The position numbers and the translations under genes were made by a program. Below, piece after piece: positions 48,697 to 57,969 of a DNA stretch of 64,000 nucleotides (the first letter of the stretch is position 1; each line of letters opens with the position of its first letter). The notes below the pieces were generated by a model. It ran no database searches. It worked only from the letters and a program-made list of their open reading frames with translations, and had not been told where the DNA came from. Origin of the DNA: Chitinophagaceae bacterium (lineage in GTDB: Bacteria > Bacteroidota > Bacteroidia > Chitinophagales > Chitinophagaceae); NCBI GenBank assembly GCA_016722465.1, contig JADKJC010000013.1, forward strand, positions 186,001-250,000, in the 5' to 3' direction.

Positions 48697-50427
48697 TTAA
48701 ACAGTTGGTGCGGCAGCAAGAATTTCTGCTGTTACACCACTGGCATATTTCTTAAAATTATCAATAAACTGTTGTGCTAATTTTTTAGCAGCAACATCAT
48801 AGGCAGTTTTGTCGGCCCAGGTGTTGCGTGGGTTTAATATTTCTGTAGGAGCACCAGGGCAGCTGGTGGGTATCATCATGCCAAATACCGGGTGCTGTTC
48901 AAACTCCATATTATTGAGTTTACTTTCCAGTGCTGCAGTGATCATGGCCCTGGTAAAATCCAGTTTCATCCGCTTGCCCACGCCATAGCCGCCGCCGCTC
49001 CAGCCGGTATTTATCATCCATACATTTACTTTATGCTGTGTCATTTTCTTTCCCAGCATTTCGGCATACTGGCCCGGATGCAATGGTAAAAACGGTGCAC
49101 CGAAACAGGCGCTGAAGGTTGACTTAGGCTCATTAATGCCGGTTTCTGTTCCAGCTATCTTGGCGGTATAACCGCTGATGAACTGGTACATGGCCTGGCC
49201 TGCTGATAATTTACTGATGGGAGGGAACACGCCATAACTATCGCAGGTAAGAAAGAAAATATTTTTAGGAATATCACCAATAGAAGTTGCCATTGCGTTG
49301 CTGATAAAATGCAACGGATAACTCATCCTTGTATTGGGAGTAATTTCTTTACTGGTAAAATCTAATTGGTTAGTGCCTTTAATAAAGGGAACATTTTCTA
49401 CCAACGCACCGGCCTTTACTGCCCGGAAAATCTCCGGTTCTTTTTCTTCAGTAAGGTCGATGGTTTTGGCATAGCAGCCACCTTCAAAATTAAATACATC
49501 ATTGGCTGTCCAGCCATGTTCATCATCACCAATCAACTGGCGGTTAGGGTCAGCGCTCAAAGTAGTTTTTCCGGTGCCGCTCAAACCAAAGAAAACAGCC
49601 GTATCGCCATCCTTTCCTACGTTGGCACTGCAATGCATGCTCAGTACGCCTTTATCATGTGGCAGAATATAATTGAGAACAGAAAAAATTCCTTTCTTCA
49701 TTTCGCCGGTATAGCCGCTGCCACCAATGAGAATGATCTTTTTGGTAAAGTTTACAATGGCGAAGTTATGTTGACGGGTGCCATCAGTTTCAGGGTCGGC
49801 TTTAAAGTTTGGGGCCTGTATAATATGCCAGTCGGGTGTGAAATTTTCCAGTTCATCTTCCTTAGGGCGGAGAAACATATTGAATGCAAATAAATTGCTC
49901 CAGGGATTTTCGTTGATCACCCTGATGTTGAGCCGGTAAGTTGGGTCTGCACAGGCATAGCTGTCACGTACCCATATTTCCCTGTTTTCCAGGTAAGCCA
50001 TCATTTTGTTGTAGAGCTTATCAAAATTGGCTGGGTCAAAAGGGATATTAAAATTATTCCAGTTCACCGTGTCCCTGGTAATATCATCCAGCACCGTGAA
50101 TTTATCTTCCGGGCTTCGGCCGGTAAATTCGCCGGTATTGATCACCAGGGCGCCGGTATCGCAGATGGAGCCTTCACCCCGGGCAACCGTTTGGCGTGTA
50201 AGTTCGTCAGGGTTTAGCTGGTAATAAATGTTGTTGGAAATAAGGCCAAGATCAGATAAAGCATTGGCAGGGTAAGCAAGCATTGTTGTTACTGGCATAG
50301 CAAAAGCGTTTAATGAGCAATAGTATTCGGGCGCAATATAGGAGTTCAGTTTTTTATGAATTTCTAAAAAAGCACCTTCGGTTGCATTGTTTTTTGCCAT
50401 TTCGTTTAAAGATTGGCATTTATGCAA
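48697..50427 (-). CDS. pckA: Phosphoenolpyruvate carboxykinase (ATP)
   Basis: Converts oxaloacetate and ATP to PEP, ADP and CO2, the first step of gluconeogenesis. Visible motifs are TGEFTGRSPEDKF, the kinase P-loop GLSGTGKTTLS, DDEHGW and NPRNTWADK. At 576 aa it exceeds the usual 530-540. The first 40-odd residues (to about MPVTTMLAYPANALSDLGL) are not family-like, so the true start may be at 50400, 50298 or 50283. A 15-bp palindrome lies about 80 bp upstream of the longest start. Confidence 0.93.
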   Translation of the reverse strand: MHKCQSLNEMAKNNATEGAFLEIHKKLNSYIAPEYYCSLNAFAMPVTTMLAYPANALSDLGLISNNIYYQLNPDELTRQTVARGEGSICDTGALVINTGEFTGRSPEDKFTVLDDITRDTVNWNNFNIPFDPANFDKLYNKMMAYLENREIWVRDSYACADPTYRLNIRVINENPWSNLFAFNMFLRPKEDELENFTPDWHIIQAPNFKADPETDGTRQHNFAIVNFTKKIILIGGSGYTGEMKKGIFSVLNYILPHDKGVLSMHCSANVGKDGDTAVFFGLSGTGKTTLSADPNRQLIGDDEHGWTANDVFNFEGGCYAKTIDLTEEKEPEIFRAVKAGALVENVPFIKGTNQLDFTSKEITPNTRMSYPLHFISNAMATSIGDIPKNIFFLTCDSYGVFPPISKLSAGQAMYQFISGYTAKIAGTETGINEPKSTFSACFGAPFLPLHPGQYAEMLGKKMTQHKVNVWMINTGWSGGGYGVGKRMKLDFTRAMITAALESKLNNMEFEQHPVFGMMIPTSCPGAPTEILNPRNTWADKTAYDVAAKKLAQQFIDNFKKYASGVTAEILAAAPTV

Positions 50428-50504
50428 ACGTTTCTGTAATTATTGAACGCCTTTGAATAATGCTTTAGTATACTTGAATAGTTTAAATATTTTTCACTTT
50501 TGTT

Positions 50505-50519
50505 GTGTAGTTTCTACAC
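50505..50519. promoter_or_regulatory. Perfect palindrome GTGTAG-TTT-CTACAC
   Basis: An operator-like site between the divergent pckA and the secreted repeat gene at 50673. It is 77 bp upstream of the longest pckA start. Confidence 0.4.
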
Positions 50520-50672
50520 GAAATGCAAGAAGAATTGATAAATAAGGGTAATAATGGGGTGTTTAAAAAAGGATGCGGTTTACACAGATTGGGGTGGGTG
50601 TTTTAGGAAATATCGTAGATTACCTTTATTTTTAGTCGTGAGAACCCTTATTTCAGGTTATTTACATTTCGA

Positions 50673-53360
50673 ATGCAAAACTTCCTTATGCGGAACTTAA
50701 CCTTAACCTTCTGCTCCTTATTATTATTTATTCAAGTAACAACTGCACAAACACAAAGTGTGGTTTGGAAAAAATGTTTTGGTGGCTCGGCCAAAGATGT
50801 AGCCAATGATGTGCTTATTAATAATGACGGTACAATAGTAGTGGCCGGTTATTCCTATTCAAACGATGGTAATGTTACAGGCCATCATGGCACTACCACT
50901 ACAAGTGATGGATGGGTTATTAAACTGGATGCAAATGGAAATTTATTATGGCAAAAATCACTTGGTGGCTCTGCTGATGATCTTTTTTACACCGTAATAG
51001 CCACGGACGATGGTGGTTATTTGTGTGTTGGAAATACTAATTCAAATGATGGAGATGTAACCGGTAATCATGGTGGAACAGATGTGTGGGCTGTTAAGGT
51101 GGATGGAAACGGAACAATAGTGTGGAGTAAATGTTATGGCGGCACACAAACGGATATTGGGAAAGATGCAACAATCTTATATGATGGCCAACTTGCATTA
51201 ATAGGAAGCTCTAACTCAGCTGATGGTAATGTACTCAGTGGGCCATCTAATAACACCGCTTCAGATGCTTGGGTTATTAAGCTCAATAAGACCGATGGAA
51301 ATTTATTATGGGAAAAGGTGATCAACTATGGTGATAGTACACTTAGTGACGGCGGATTAAATATTGTTGAATCAAATAATAGCACCATTATGGCATATAT
51401 AAGTGGCGCTGCGGTGTATACCTATTGGTCTAATGATACCTGGAATTCGAGAGTTCAAAATGCAGGTTTTGTCTATGAATTAAATGAAGGCAATGGCGCT
51501 GCTGCTTTGTTTACATCAGTAGGACCCGGTTGGCAACGGGAGATGGTAATGAACAAAACAAACACAGGATATAATTTTGCCTATAAATCTGTAGGTTATT
51601 GGACATCGCCCATTTCATGTTATGCTTATGGTCGTGGAGTTGTGAAAAAAGATTTTGCCGGTAATACTATTAGTAGCATTACTCTTGGTTCATACCCATG
51701 TGATGATTCACATGATGCGATTGTTGATTATGTGAGCCAGCCTAATGGATTTATAGTGAGTAGCGCAGGCAAACCAATCACAGTTGGACAAAAAGAAGTA
51801 GAAGAGCCTGATTTCTGGGGTACACTACGTGTTGTTAATCACGGATATATTTCTAATATAGGTCCAATCGGTGTAAGTAATGGTGTAGACACTTTTACTG
51901 CAATAAAAGAATTATCAATTGGAGATGAATTTATTACAGTTGGCAAAACCAACACCGGAAAGCTGAATGATACAAGTGCTGCAGCAACTGATTTTCAGGG
52001 GAATTTTGATTTTTGGGTTTTAAAATTTCAATCGTTAAATACTATTAAAGCCAATTTTTTTATTGATTATAATAACAATAATATTAAAGATGCAGGTGAA
52101 CTGCCATTCAACAGTGCTCTTTCAAAAACAGTCAATCAATACGGTGCATCAAGTTCCTGGGCTTATCCTGTGAATGGAGTGGCCGAAACAACGGTTGATA
52201 CCGGCACTTTTAAAACCACTGCATCTTTATTCAGGCCATACTATACAGTTTCCCCAACCATTACAACAAACACATTTACTACTTTTAAAAATACAGTTAC
52301 TATCAATTATCCTGTACATCCCATTCCCGGCTCAAGAGATTATTCTGTTTATATAAGTACTCCATTTGCGATAAGACCGGGTTTTGATGCATATTATGGA
52401 TTGACTTATTCGAATGCTGCTATTGATACTTTAATAGATAAACAGGTAATGTTTGTAAAAGATAGCCGTCTTCAATTTGTTTCATCATCACCTTTATCTC
52501 CTGTAAGTATTGTTGGAGATACCATTACCTGGAATATTGCCAGGTTGGTTCCCGATTCATCAGGCCATATCAGTATCCATTTACAGGCGCCAGGTTTGCC
52601 TGCAATTCAGTTGGGGGACACTGTAAGAGTATCTGCTTATATAGACAGCACAGGAGATTTGGTACAACAAAATAATGTATCCTCATCAATACAAATAGTT
52701 ACAGGCAGTTACGATCCCAATGATAAACAAGAGAATTATGGCGGTACCATGCAATTATCTGAAGCTGCTGCAGGCAAATACCTTACTTACACCATCCGTT
52801 TTCAAAACACAGGAAATGATACTGCATTCAATATAACTGTAAGGGATACATTAAGTGCTTTACTTGATTCAACAAGCTTTGAAATGATCAATACAAGCCA
52901 TAATTACTCTGTATCAATAAAAAATGGCAGATATATTGCCTGGAAATTTAATAATATCAAATTAGTTGATAGTTTTCACAATGAACCTTTAAGTCATGGA
53001 TATATCACTTATCGGATAAAACCAAAATTACCGGTTGGTATTGGAGATGTAATACAAAACAGTGCAGCAATCTATTTTGATTATAATCCGCCGGTAATTA
53101 CCAACACCAGTACTACTGCAATAAAAGGTACACCATCATCCACATCATGGACGGGTGCTGTAAGTACAGCATGGGAAAACCCATTAAACTGGAGTAATGG
53201 AATGGTGCCGGATGTAAATACAATTGTTACTATACCTGCTGGTGTTCCCAATTACCCGGAAGTAAGCAGTAATGCCACCTGTTACAGAATTTCAGTAATG
53301 CCAACTGCAACAGTTCTGGTAAAAACAGGGTTTAAGTTGAAAGTAAATGCAAAGAATTAG
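50673..53360 (+). CDS. Large secreted repeat protein with DUF11-like domain and C-terminal module
   Basis: 895 aa, uninterrupted. The signal peptide runs up to VTTAQT; an ATG at 50688 is an alternative start. Three to four DGGYxxxG repeats (GGSADDLFYTVIATDDGGYL, NSNDGDVTGNHGGTDVW) match those of the gene at 36623. The middle part includes FFIDYNNNNIKDAGELPF. A DUF11/CARDB-like domain (YDPNDKQ, LTYTIRFQNTGNDTAFNI, SAAIYFDYNPPVITNT) follows. The last 75 residues, WTGAVSTAWENPLNWSNG...LKVNAKN, form the module also ending the gene at 30003. No type A or B sorting domain is obvious, so this module may serve that role. Confidence 0.82.
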   Translation: MQNFLMRNLTLTFCSLLLFIQVTTAQTQSVVWKKCFGGSAKDVANDVLINNDGTIVVAGYSYSNDGNVTGHHGTTTTSDGWVIKLDANGNLLWQKSLGGSADDLFYTVIATDDGGYLCVGNTNSNDGDVTGNHGGTDVWAVKVDGNGTIVWSKCYGGTQTDIGKDATILYDGQLALIGSSNSADGNVLSGPSNNTASDAWVIKLNKTDGNLLWEKVINYGDSTLSDGGLNIVESNNSTIMAYISGAAVYTYWSNDTWNSRVQNAGFVYELNEGNGAAALFTSVGPGWQREMVMNKTNTGYNFAYKSVGYWTSPISCYAYGRGVVKKDFAGNTISSITLGSYPCDDSHDAIVDYVSQPNGFIVSSAGKPITVGQKEVEEPDFWGTLRVVNHGYISNIGPIGVSNGVDTFTAIKELSIGDEFITVGKTNTGKLNDTSAAATDFQGNFDFWVLKFQSLNTIKANFFIDYNNNNIKDAGELPFNSALSKTVNQYGASSSWAYPVNGVAETTVDTGTFKTTASLFRPYYTVSPTITTNTFTTFKNTVTINYPVHPIPGSRDYSVYISTPFAIRPGFDAYYGLTYSNAAIDTLIDKQVMFVKDSRLQFVSSSPLSPVSIVGDTITWNIARLVPDSSGHISIHLQAPGLPAIQLGDTVRVSAYIDSTGDLVQQNNVSSSIQIVTGSYDPNDKQENYGGTMQLSEAAAGKYLTYTIRFQNTGNDTAFNITVRDTLSALLDSTSFEMINTSHNYSVSIKNGRYIAWKFNNIKLVDSFHNEPLSHGYITYRIKPKLPVGIGDVIQNSAAIYFDYNPPVITNTSTTAIKGTPSSTSWTGAVSTAWENPLNWSNGMVPDVNTIVTIPAGVPNYPEVSSNATCYRISVMPTATVLVKTGFKLKVNAKN

Positions 53361-53387
53361 TTTTATAATAAATATTACATTTTGGAA

Positions 53388-53419
53388 GATGACACCTTTG
53401 AAAGAGGTGTCATCTTTTT
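53388..53419 (+). terminator. Rho-independent terminator
   Basis: GATGACACCT and AGGTGTCATC form a perfect 10-bp stem with a T5 tail, 28 bp after the secreted repeat gene. Confidence 0.88.
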
Positions 53420-53503
53420 AAGTATGCCATTGATGCCAAATGGCACTGTAAACAGCAAAACTGTAAACTGTAAACCGTATATTGCATTTCTAAACGATTC
53501 ATC

Positions 53504-54793
53504 ATGAAATACCTGCCCCTCAACCCTGAAATTTTTATTCAGAACAGGAAAAGATTTGTTGAAAAGATGGATAAAAACGCCATCGCCATTTTTAATAGCA
53601 ATGATGAATTGCCTGCCAACGGCGATTCTATTCACCGGTTTAAACAAAACTCCGACCTGATTTGGTTAACAGGTATAGAGCAGGAAGAAACCATGCTGAT
53701 ATTATTTCCTGATAACCCTGATCCTAAATACAGAGAGGTTCTGGTCCTAACTAAGCCAAATGAGTTAAAAGAAAAATGGGATGGTCACCGCCTGCGTTCC
53801 CAGGAAGCCACATCTATTTCAGGCATTACCACCATTATTTGGTTAGATACATTGGATGGTATGCTGCAGCCATGGATACACCTGGCAGATACTATTTACC
53901 TTAACACGAATGAAAATGACCGCAAGTCAAATTTAATTCAGGTAAGAGATTACCGGTATGCTGCTGAAATGCTGGAACGTTATCCATTGCATAACTATAA
54001 ACGCAGTGCTAAATTATTAAAAGAACTGAGGGCTGTTAAAACGGCACTGGAAGTTGAAGTAATACAAAAAGCAATCAACATTACCGATAATACCTTCAGG
54101 CGGTTGCTCCAGTTTATCAGGCCGGGTGTAATGGAATATGAAATTGAAGCCGAGATACTGCATTCATTTTTGTCGCAGCGTTCTAGCGGCGAGGCTTATG
54201 GTTCTATCATTGCCAGTGGCGACAGGGCCAGGACATTGCATTATGTAGAGAACAACCAGGAGTGCAAAGATGGCGAGTTGATACTGATGGACTTTGGTGC
54301 TGAGTATGGTCATTATTGTGCTGACTTAACAAGAACAATACCGGTGAACGGTAAGTTTGGCAGGAGGCAAAAAACGATTTACAATGCCTGCCTGCACCTG
54401 CATCATTATGCAGCCAGTATTTTAAAACCCGGCATCAGCATTCTTGATTATACAGAAAAAGTAGGGGATGAGGCTACGGTGGTCTTTCAAAAGATTGGAT
54501 TGTTGAGAAAGAGCGATGTGAAAAACGAAGATCCCAATAACCGGGCTTACCGGAAATATCTGTACCATGGGATATCGCATCATTTAGGCATAGATGTACA
54601 TGATCTTGGTACGAGGACCGAGCCCATTAAAGCAGGAATGGTATTCACCATTGAACCTGGTATTTATATTGAAGAGGAAAAGATCGGTGTCAGGATCGAA
54701 AATAATTTCTGGATCACCCGGAATGGCAATAAAGACCTGATGAAGAATATCCCGATTACTGTGGAGGAGATTGAAGCGTTGATGAAAAAATAA
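53504..54793 (+). CDS. Xaa-Pro aminopeptidase (M24B)
   Basis: 429 aa. The N-terminal creatinase-like domain (NSDLIWLTGIEQEETMLIL) and C-terminal pita-bread domain carry the dimetal ligands: Asp in LILMDFGAEYG and CADLTRT, His in HHLGIDVHDLG, Glu in FTIEPGIY and VRIENN. It removes N-terminal residues preceding proline. No signal peptide, so cytosolic. Confidence 0.93.
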   Translation: MKYLPLNPEIFIQNRKRFVEKMDKNAIAIFNSNDELPANGDSIHRFKQNSDLIWLTGIEQEETMLILFPDNPDPKYREVLVLTKPNELKEKWDGHRLRSQEATSISGITTIIWLDTLDGMLQPWIHLADTIYLNTNENDRKSNLIQVRDYRYAAEMLERYPLHNYKRSAKLLKELRAVKTALEVEVIQKAINITDNTFRRLLQFIRPGVMEYEIEAEILHSFLSQRSSGEAYGSIIASGDRARTLHYVENNQECKDGELILMDFGAEYGHYCADLTRTIPVNGKFGRRQKTIYNACLHLHHYAASILKPGISILDYTEKVGDEATVVFQKIGLLRKSDVKNEDPNNRAYRKYLYHGISHHLGIDVHDLGTRTEPIKAGMVFTIEPGIYIEEEKIGVRIENNFWITRNGNKDLMKNIPITVEEIEALMKK

Positions 54794-54901
54794 TTTTGTT
54801 AAACAATTGTTCATTTATTAAAATTTTACTTTAAAATCAAATAAATCGGCCTGCTCAGCATAATCGTCTGTGGTCTGTCTTCCGTTGGCCGTCTTTTTAC
54901 A

Positions 54902-55672
54902 ATGAAAAACTTACCAAATTTATTTACTCTTCTCAACCTTGTTTTCGGATGTATTGCAATTGTTTTTACGTTGCAAAGCGGTATTGATATTGTTTATACA
55001 AAGGATGGAGAACAATTCATTAAGCTTACAGAGAATCTTTGCCTGGCTTCCCTGTTCATAGGTATTGCAGCGGTGGTTGATTTCTTTGATGGCTTTGTGG
55101 CCAGGTTATTAAAAGGTTCCTCAGAGATGGGTAAACAACTCGATTCACTGGCTGATGTGGTGAGTTTTGGTGTAGCACCGGGTATGATCTTTTACCAGTT
55201 ATTAAGAATGGGTTTTATCAGGCAGAACGATGGATTTGAGGCCCATGTGATCTGGTTGATTCCGGCATTTGTCTTCACCTGTGCCGGTGCATTCCGTTTG
55301 GCAAGATTTAACCTGGATACCACGCAATGCTTCGGATTTAAAGGAGTGCCTATTCCTGCTGCAGCACTGGTGGTGGCTTCTCTGCCATTGATCTATTGGT
55401 ATAACAGCGATTCTGATCTTATATACAACCTGCTGTTGAATAAGTGGTTTTTATATGGAGTGATAGCGTTATTGAGCTGGCTGATGGTAAGCACCTTGCC
55501 GATGATTGCATTAAAGTTTAAAGACTTTTCCATAAAAAATAATTTACCCAAGATCATTTTACTGGTCATCGCTTTGTTGTCTGCAGTGTTTTTAAAATGG
55601 CTGGCAGTGCCTGTTGTTTTCATTGCTTACATTATTTTATCTTTGGCATCTAAAAACAAAACCACCGCATGA
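54902..55672 (+). CDS. pssA: CDP-diacylglycerol-serine O-phosphatidyltransferase
   Basis: 256 aa membrane enzyme that makes phosphatidylserine, the precursor of phosphatidylethanolamine. The CDP-alcohol phosphotransferase motif is complete: D60-x2-D63-G64-x2-A67-R68-x8-G77-x3-D81-x3-D85. About seven TM helices follow the family pattern. Its last four bases overlap the start of purS (ATGA), coupling the two genes. Confidence 0.94.
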   Translation: MKNLPNLFTLLNLVFGCIAIVFTLQSGIDIVYTKDGEQFIKLTENLCLASLFIGIAAVVDFFDGFVARLLKGSSEMGKQLDSLADVVSFGVAPGMIFYQLLRMGFIRQNDGFEAHVIWLIPAFVFTCAGAFRLARFNLDTTQCFGFKGVPIPAAALVVASLPLIYWYNSDSDLIYNLLLNKWFLYGVIALLSWLMVSTLPMIALKFKDFSIKNNLPKIILLVIALLSAVFLKWLAVPVVFIAYIILSLASKNKTTA

Positions 55673-55917
55673 TATATACTGCACAAGTTAAAGTAATGCC
55701 ACACAAAGAATTGCTTGATCCGCAAGGGAAAGCTGTGCTGGGAGGGCTTTCAAACCTTGGATTGACCGATATAAAAGATGTAAGGATTGGCAAGAACATC
55801 ACCTTACAGGTTGAAGCAAATTCCGCAGACGATGCAAAAAAAATTGCAGAAGAAGCCGCAAAGAAATTATTAGCTAACGCTGTTATGGAAATGTTTGAAG
55901 TAGTAGTTAATAGTTGA
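55669..55917 (+). CDS. purS: Phosphoribosylformylglycinamidine synthase subunit PurS
   Basis: 82 aa, the family length. YTAQVKVMPHKELLDPQGKAVLGGLSNLG and VRIGKNITLQVEA are diagnostic. PurS forms a complex with PurQ and PurL for the fourth step of de novo purine synthesis. Those partners are not in this window. Its translation is coupled to pssA, an unrelated pathway. Confidence 0.93.
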   Translation: MIYTAQVKVMPHKELLDPQGKAVLGGLSNLGLTDIKDVRIGKNITLQVEANSADDAKKIAEEAAKKLLANAVMEMFEVVVNS

Positions 55918-56008
55918 TGAGTTAATAAGTTAAAAGGTTGATTTGTAACTATCATTATTAATGCTGCTTTTCAACTTTTAATTTTCAATTTTCAACTTTC
56001 AATTTGCT

Positions 56009-56674
56009 ATGCTTTACATTGTTCCTACTCCCATCGGCAACCTGGCTGATATTACTTTCAGGGCTGTTGAAATACTAAAATCAATCGATCTCATTCTGGC
56101 AGAAGATACCCGTACTTCAGCGGTGCTGCTGCAGCACTATGCCATTCAAAAACCCATTACGCCTTATCATCAGCACAACGAACACAAGATTGTGCATCAT
56201 ATTACAGAACAGTTGCAGGCTGGTAAAAACATGGCGCTGCTTACAGATGCTGGCACACCAGGCATCAGCGACCCTGCTTTTTTACTGGTAAGGGAATGTG
56301 TAAAGAATAATATTATCGTCGAGTGTTTACCCGGCGCCACTGCATTTGTACCTGCATTGGTCAACAGTGGGTTGCCCATCAATAGTTTTTGCTTTGAAGG
56401 GTTTTTACCATTAAAAAAAGGAAGGCAAACCTTTTTAAAAAAAATGGCGGAAGAAGAAAGGACGATGGTGTTTTATGAGAGCCCCATGCGGCTGGTAAAA
56501 ACACTGCATGATTTTATAGAGTACTTTGGTGCAGACAGGCAATGTTGTGTGAGCCGTGAGCTAACAAAAAAATTTGAAGAGAATAAAAGAGGCACCCTGC
56601 AGGAAGTGTATGATCATTTTAACAGCAAGACTGTAAAGGGAGAAATCGTAATTGTAGTTCAGGGAAGAGAATAG
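56009..56674 (+). CDS. rsmI: 16S rRNA (cytidine-1402 2'-O)-methyltransferase
   Basis: 221 aa tetrapyrrole-methylase fold protein. YIVPTPIGNLADITFRA, AEDTRTS, LLTDAGTPGISDPAFLLV, CLPGATAFVPAL and VFYESPMRL are family signatures. It 2'-O-methylates C1402 of 16S rRNA, which tunes decoding at the P site. Confidence 0.95.
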   Translation: MLYIVPTPIGNLADITFRAVEILKSIDLILAEDTRTSAVLLQHYAIQKPITPYHQHNEHKIVHHITEQLQAGKNMALLTDAGTPGISDPAFLLVRECVKNNIIVECLPGATAFVPALVNSGLPINSFCFEGFLPLKKGRQTFLKKMAEEERTMVFYESPMRLVKTLHDFIEYFGADRQCCVSRELTKKFEENKRGTLQEVYDHFNSKTVKGEIVIVVQGRE

Positions 56675-56702
56675 AAAATAATTTATTATTACCGGGATAA
56701 AT

Positions 56703-56734
56703 AAAAGCCACGCCTTAGCAAGCGTGGCTTTTTT
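56703..56734. terminator. Bidirectional Rho-independent terminator
   Basis: AAAAGCCACGC and GCGTGGCTTTT form an 11-bp stem with T/A runs, between convergent rsmI and the YceI gene. Confidence 0.88.
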
Positions 56735-56750
56735 AGTTTTATAAGGATAA

Positions 56751-57284
56751 TTATTTAAAATCTGCGCTCACGGTGATCTTTGGCTCATCAGCCAGTTTGC
56801 CACCAGCATTGCCAAGTGAATAATCTGCCAGCTTAATGGTAAAATCAGATGTTGCACTTACGGCGCCAGCTTTAACAACGATGGTTGCTTTACCAGTCAA
56901 GGGTTTGCTGATACCATGCATTGTCAGGTCACCTTCAATATTGACAACATAAGTACCGTCCTGATCAAATTTTACATCAGCAACGTTGGTAATCTTTCCT
57001 TTGAAAGTCGAAGTAGGGTTTTTTTCAGAATCCATCCATTTAGGACCATTAAAATGTTCCTGCATCATTGGGTTGCCAAATTGAAAACCTTTGATTTGTG
57101 CTTCAAATGCAACGGTGCCTCCTTTGGTGTCAATAAGTGCTACCACAGTTTTGTTTTCCGCTACCGGCAATGCATCCAGTTTAGTGGTGGCATCAAATTT
57201 TACGGTAGCCGAAGTAGTAGTTTTCTTTTGTGCAAATACAGAACCTGTTGTTGCTAAAGCTAAAATGAGAATTGCTTTTTTCAT
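56751..57284 (-). CDS. YceI-family periplasmic protein
   Basis: 177 aa with a signal peptide (ILILALATTGSVFAQ). It is a YceI lipocalin-like barrel: KFDATTKLDALP, FEAQIKGFQFGNPMMQEHFNGP, FKGKITNV, IEGDLTMHGISKPLTGKATI and DEPKITVSADF. Members bind isoprenoid or other lipids in the periplasm. The gene is 28 bp downstream of the OB-fold gene, probably in one transcript. Confidence 0.9.
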   Translation of the reverse strand: MKKAILILALATTGSVFAQKKTTTSATVKFDATTKLDALPVAENKTVVALIDTKGGTVAFEAQIKGFQFGNPMMQEHFNGPKWMDSEKNPTSTFKGKITNVADVKFDQDGTYVVNIEGDLTMHGISKPLTGKATIVVKAGAVSATSDFTIKLADYSLGNAGGKLADEPKITVSADFK

Positions 57285-57312
57285 TGTTGATTTTTTTGTT
57301 TTTTAGTTGTTG

Positions 57313-57771
57313 TTATTTATTTAATGAGCATCTTTTGAATGTAATGTATTCTGTTTCTAAAATTTCGCTGTACGAACCACCGCTGCAGGAGCCTTTTATA
57401 GAAACACTGTCACCTTCCTTTATTTTTTTAACATCAGCTAAATCTTTTTGCTGAAAAGCGAATATGATATATGAACCTTCGGGGTTGGTTATCTTGAGAT
57501 TTACTGTAGTGTCTGCTGACTCAACAGAAGTGATTTTGCCATTTACGGTAATAATCTTTTCACTGTATTTTTTATTGGCAGCACTATCACTTTTCTTAAA
57601 TTCACTGATCAGGTCCAATGCGTTTACAGTATATTCAGCTTTGGTGCTTGCAGTGTCTTCAAATTTTTGAGTGAAAAAGTACCAGGCTGCACCAGCGCCA
57701 ACCAGCAAAAGCAATATTGCGGCAATCAGTATTTTCTTTAACCAGCCTTTTTTAGTCTCATCTGCACTCAT
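57313..57771 (-). CDS. Membrane-anchored OB-fold protein (tRNA_anti-like)
   Basis: 152 aa. A short cytosolic N-terminus, one TM helix (about 13-33) and a periplasmic OB-fold of the tRNA_anti-like family: YTVNALDLISEFKKSDSAANKKYSEKIITVNGKI, VNLKITNPEGSYIIFAFQQ and IKEGDSVSIKGSCSGGSY. The CSGGSY tail is typical. The ligand is unknown. It heads the unit with the YceI gene. Confidence 0.85.
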   Translation of the reverse strand: MSADETKKGWLKKILIAAILLLLVGAGAAWYFFTQKFEDTASTKAEYTVNALDLISEFKKSDSAANKKYSEKIITVNGKITSVESADTTVNLKITNPEGSYIIFAFQQKDLADVKKIKEGDSVSIKGSCSGGSYSEILETEYITFKRCSLNK

Positions 57772-57969
57772 ATTATATATCGGTTTGTGGATGTGAAAAT
57801 AAACAATGTTTAAACATCGAAATGATTTATTTATTCACAATTTTTTTTAATTGTATGGGTAGGGAGAGAAATAATTGTTGTAAAATAGCATGATTCTTTT
57901 GAAGTCTGCTAAAACAGTATACTATTTGTTGGAAATTTCCCAATTGGGTAACAAATGGTTAAAAAAAGG

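Noticed and set aside
55918..56008. Repeated TTTTCAA tracts before rsmI
   Set aside because: Simple low-complexity repetition common between genes in this group; no stable fold or consensus.
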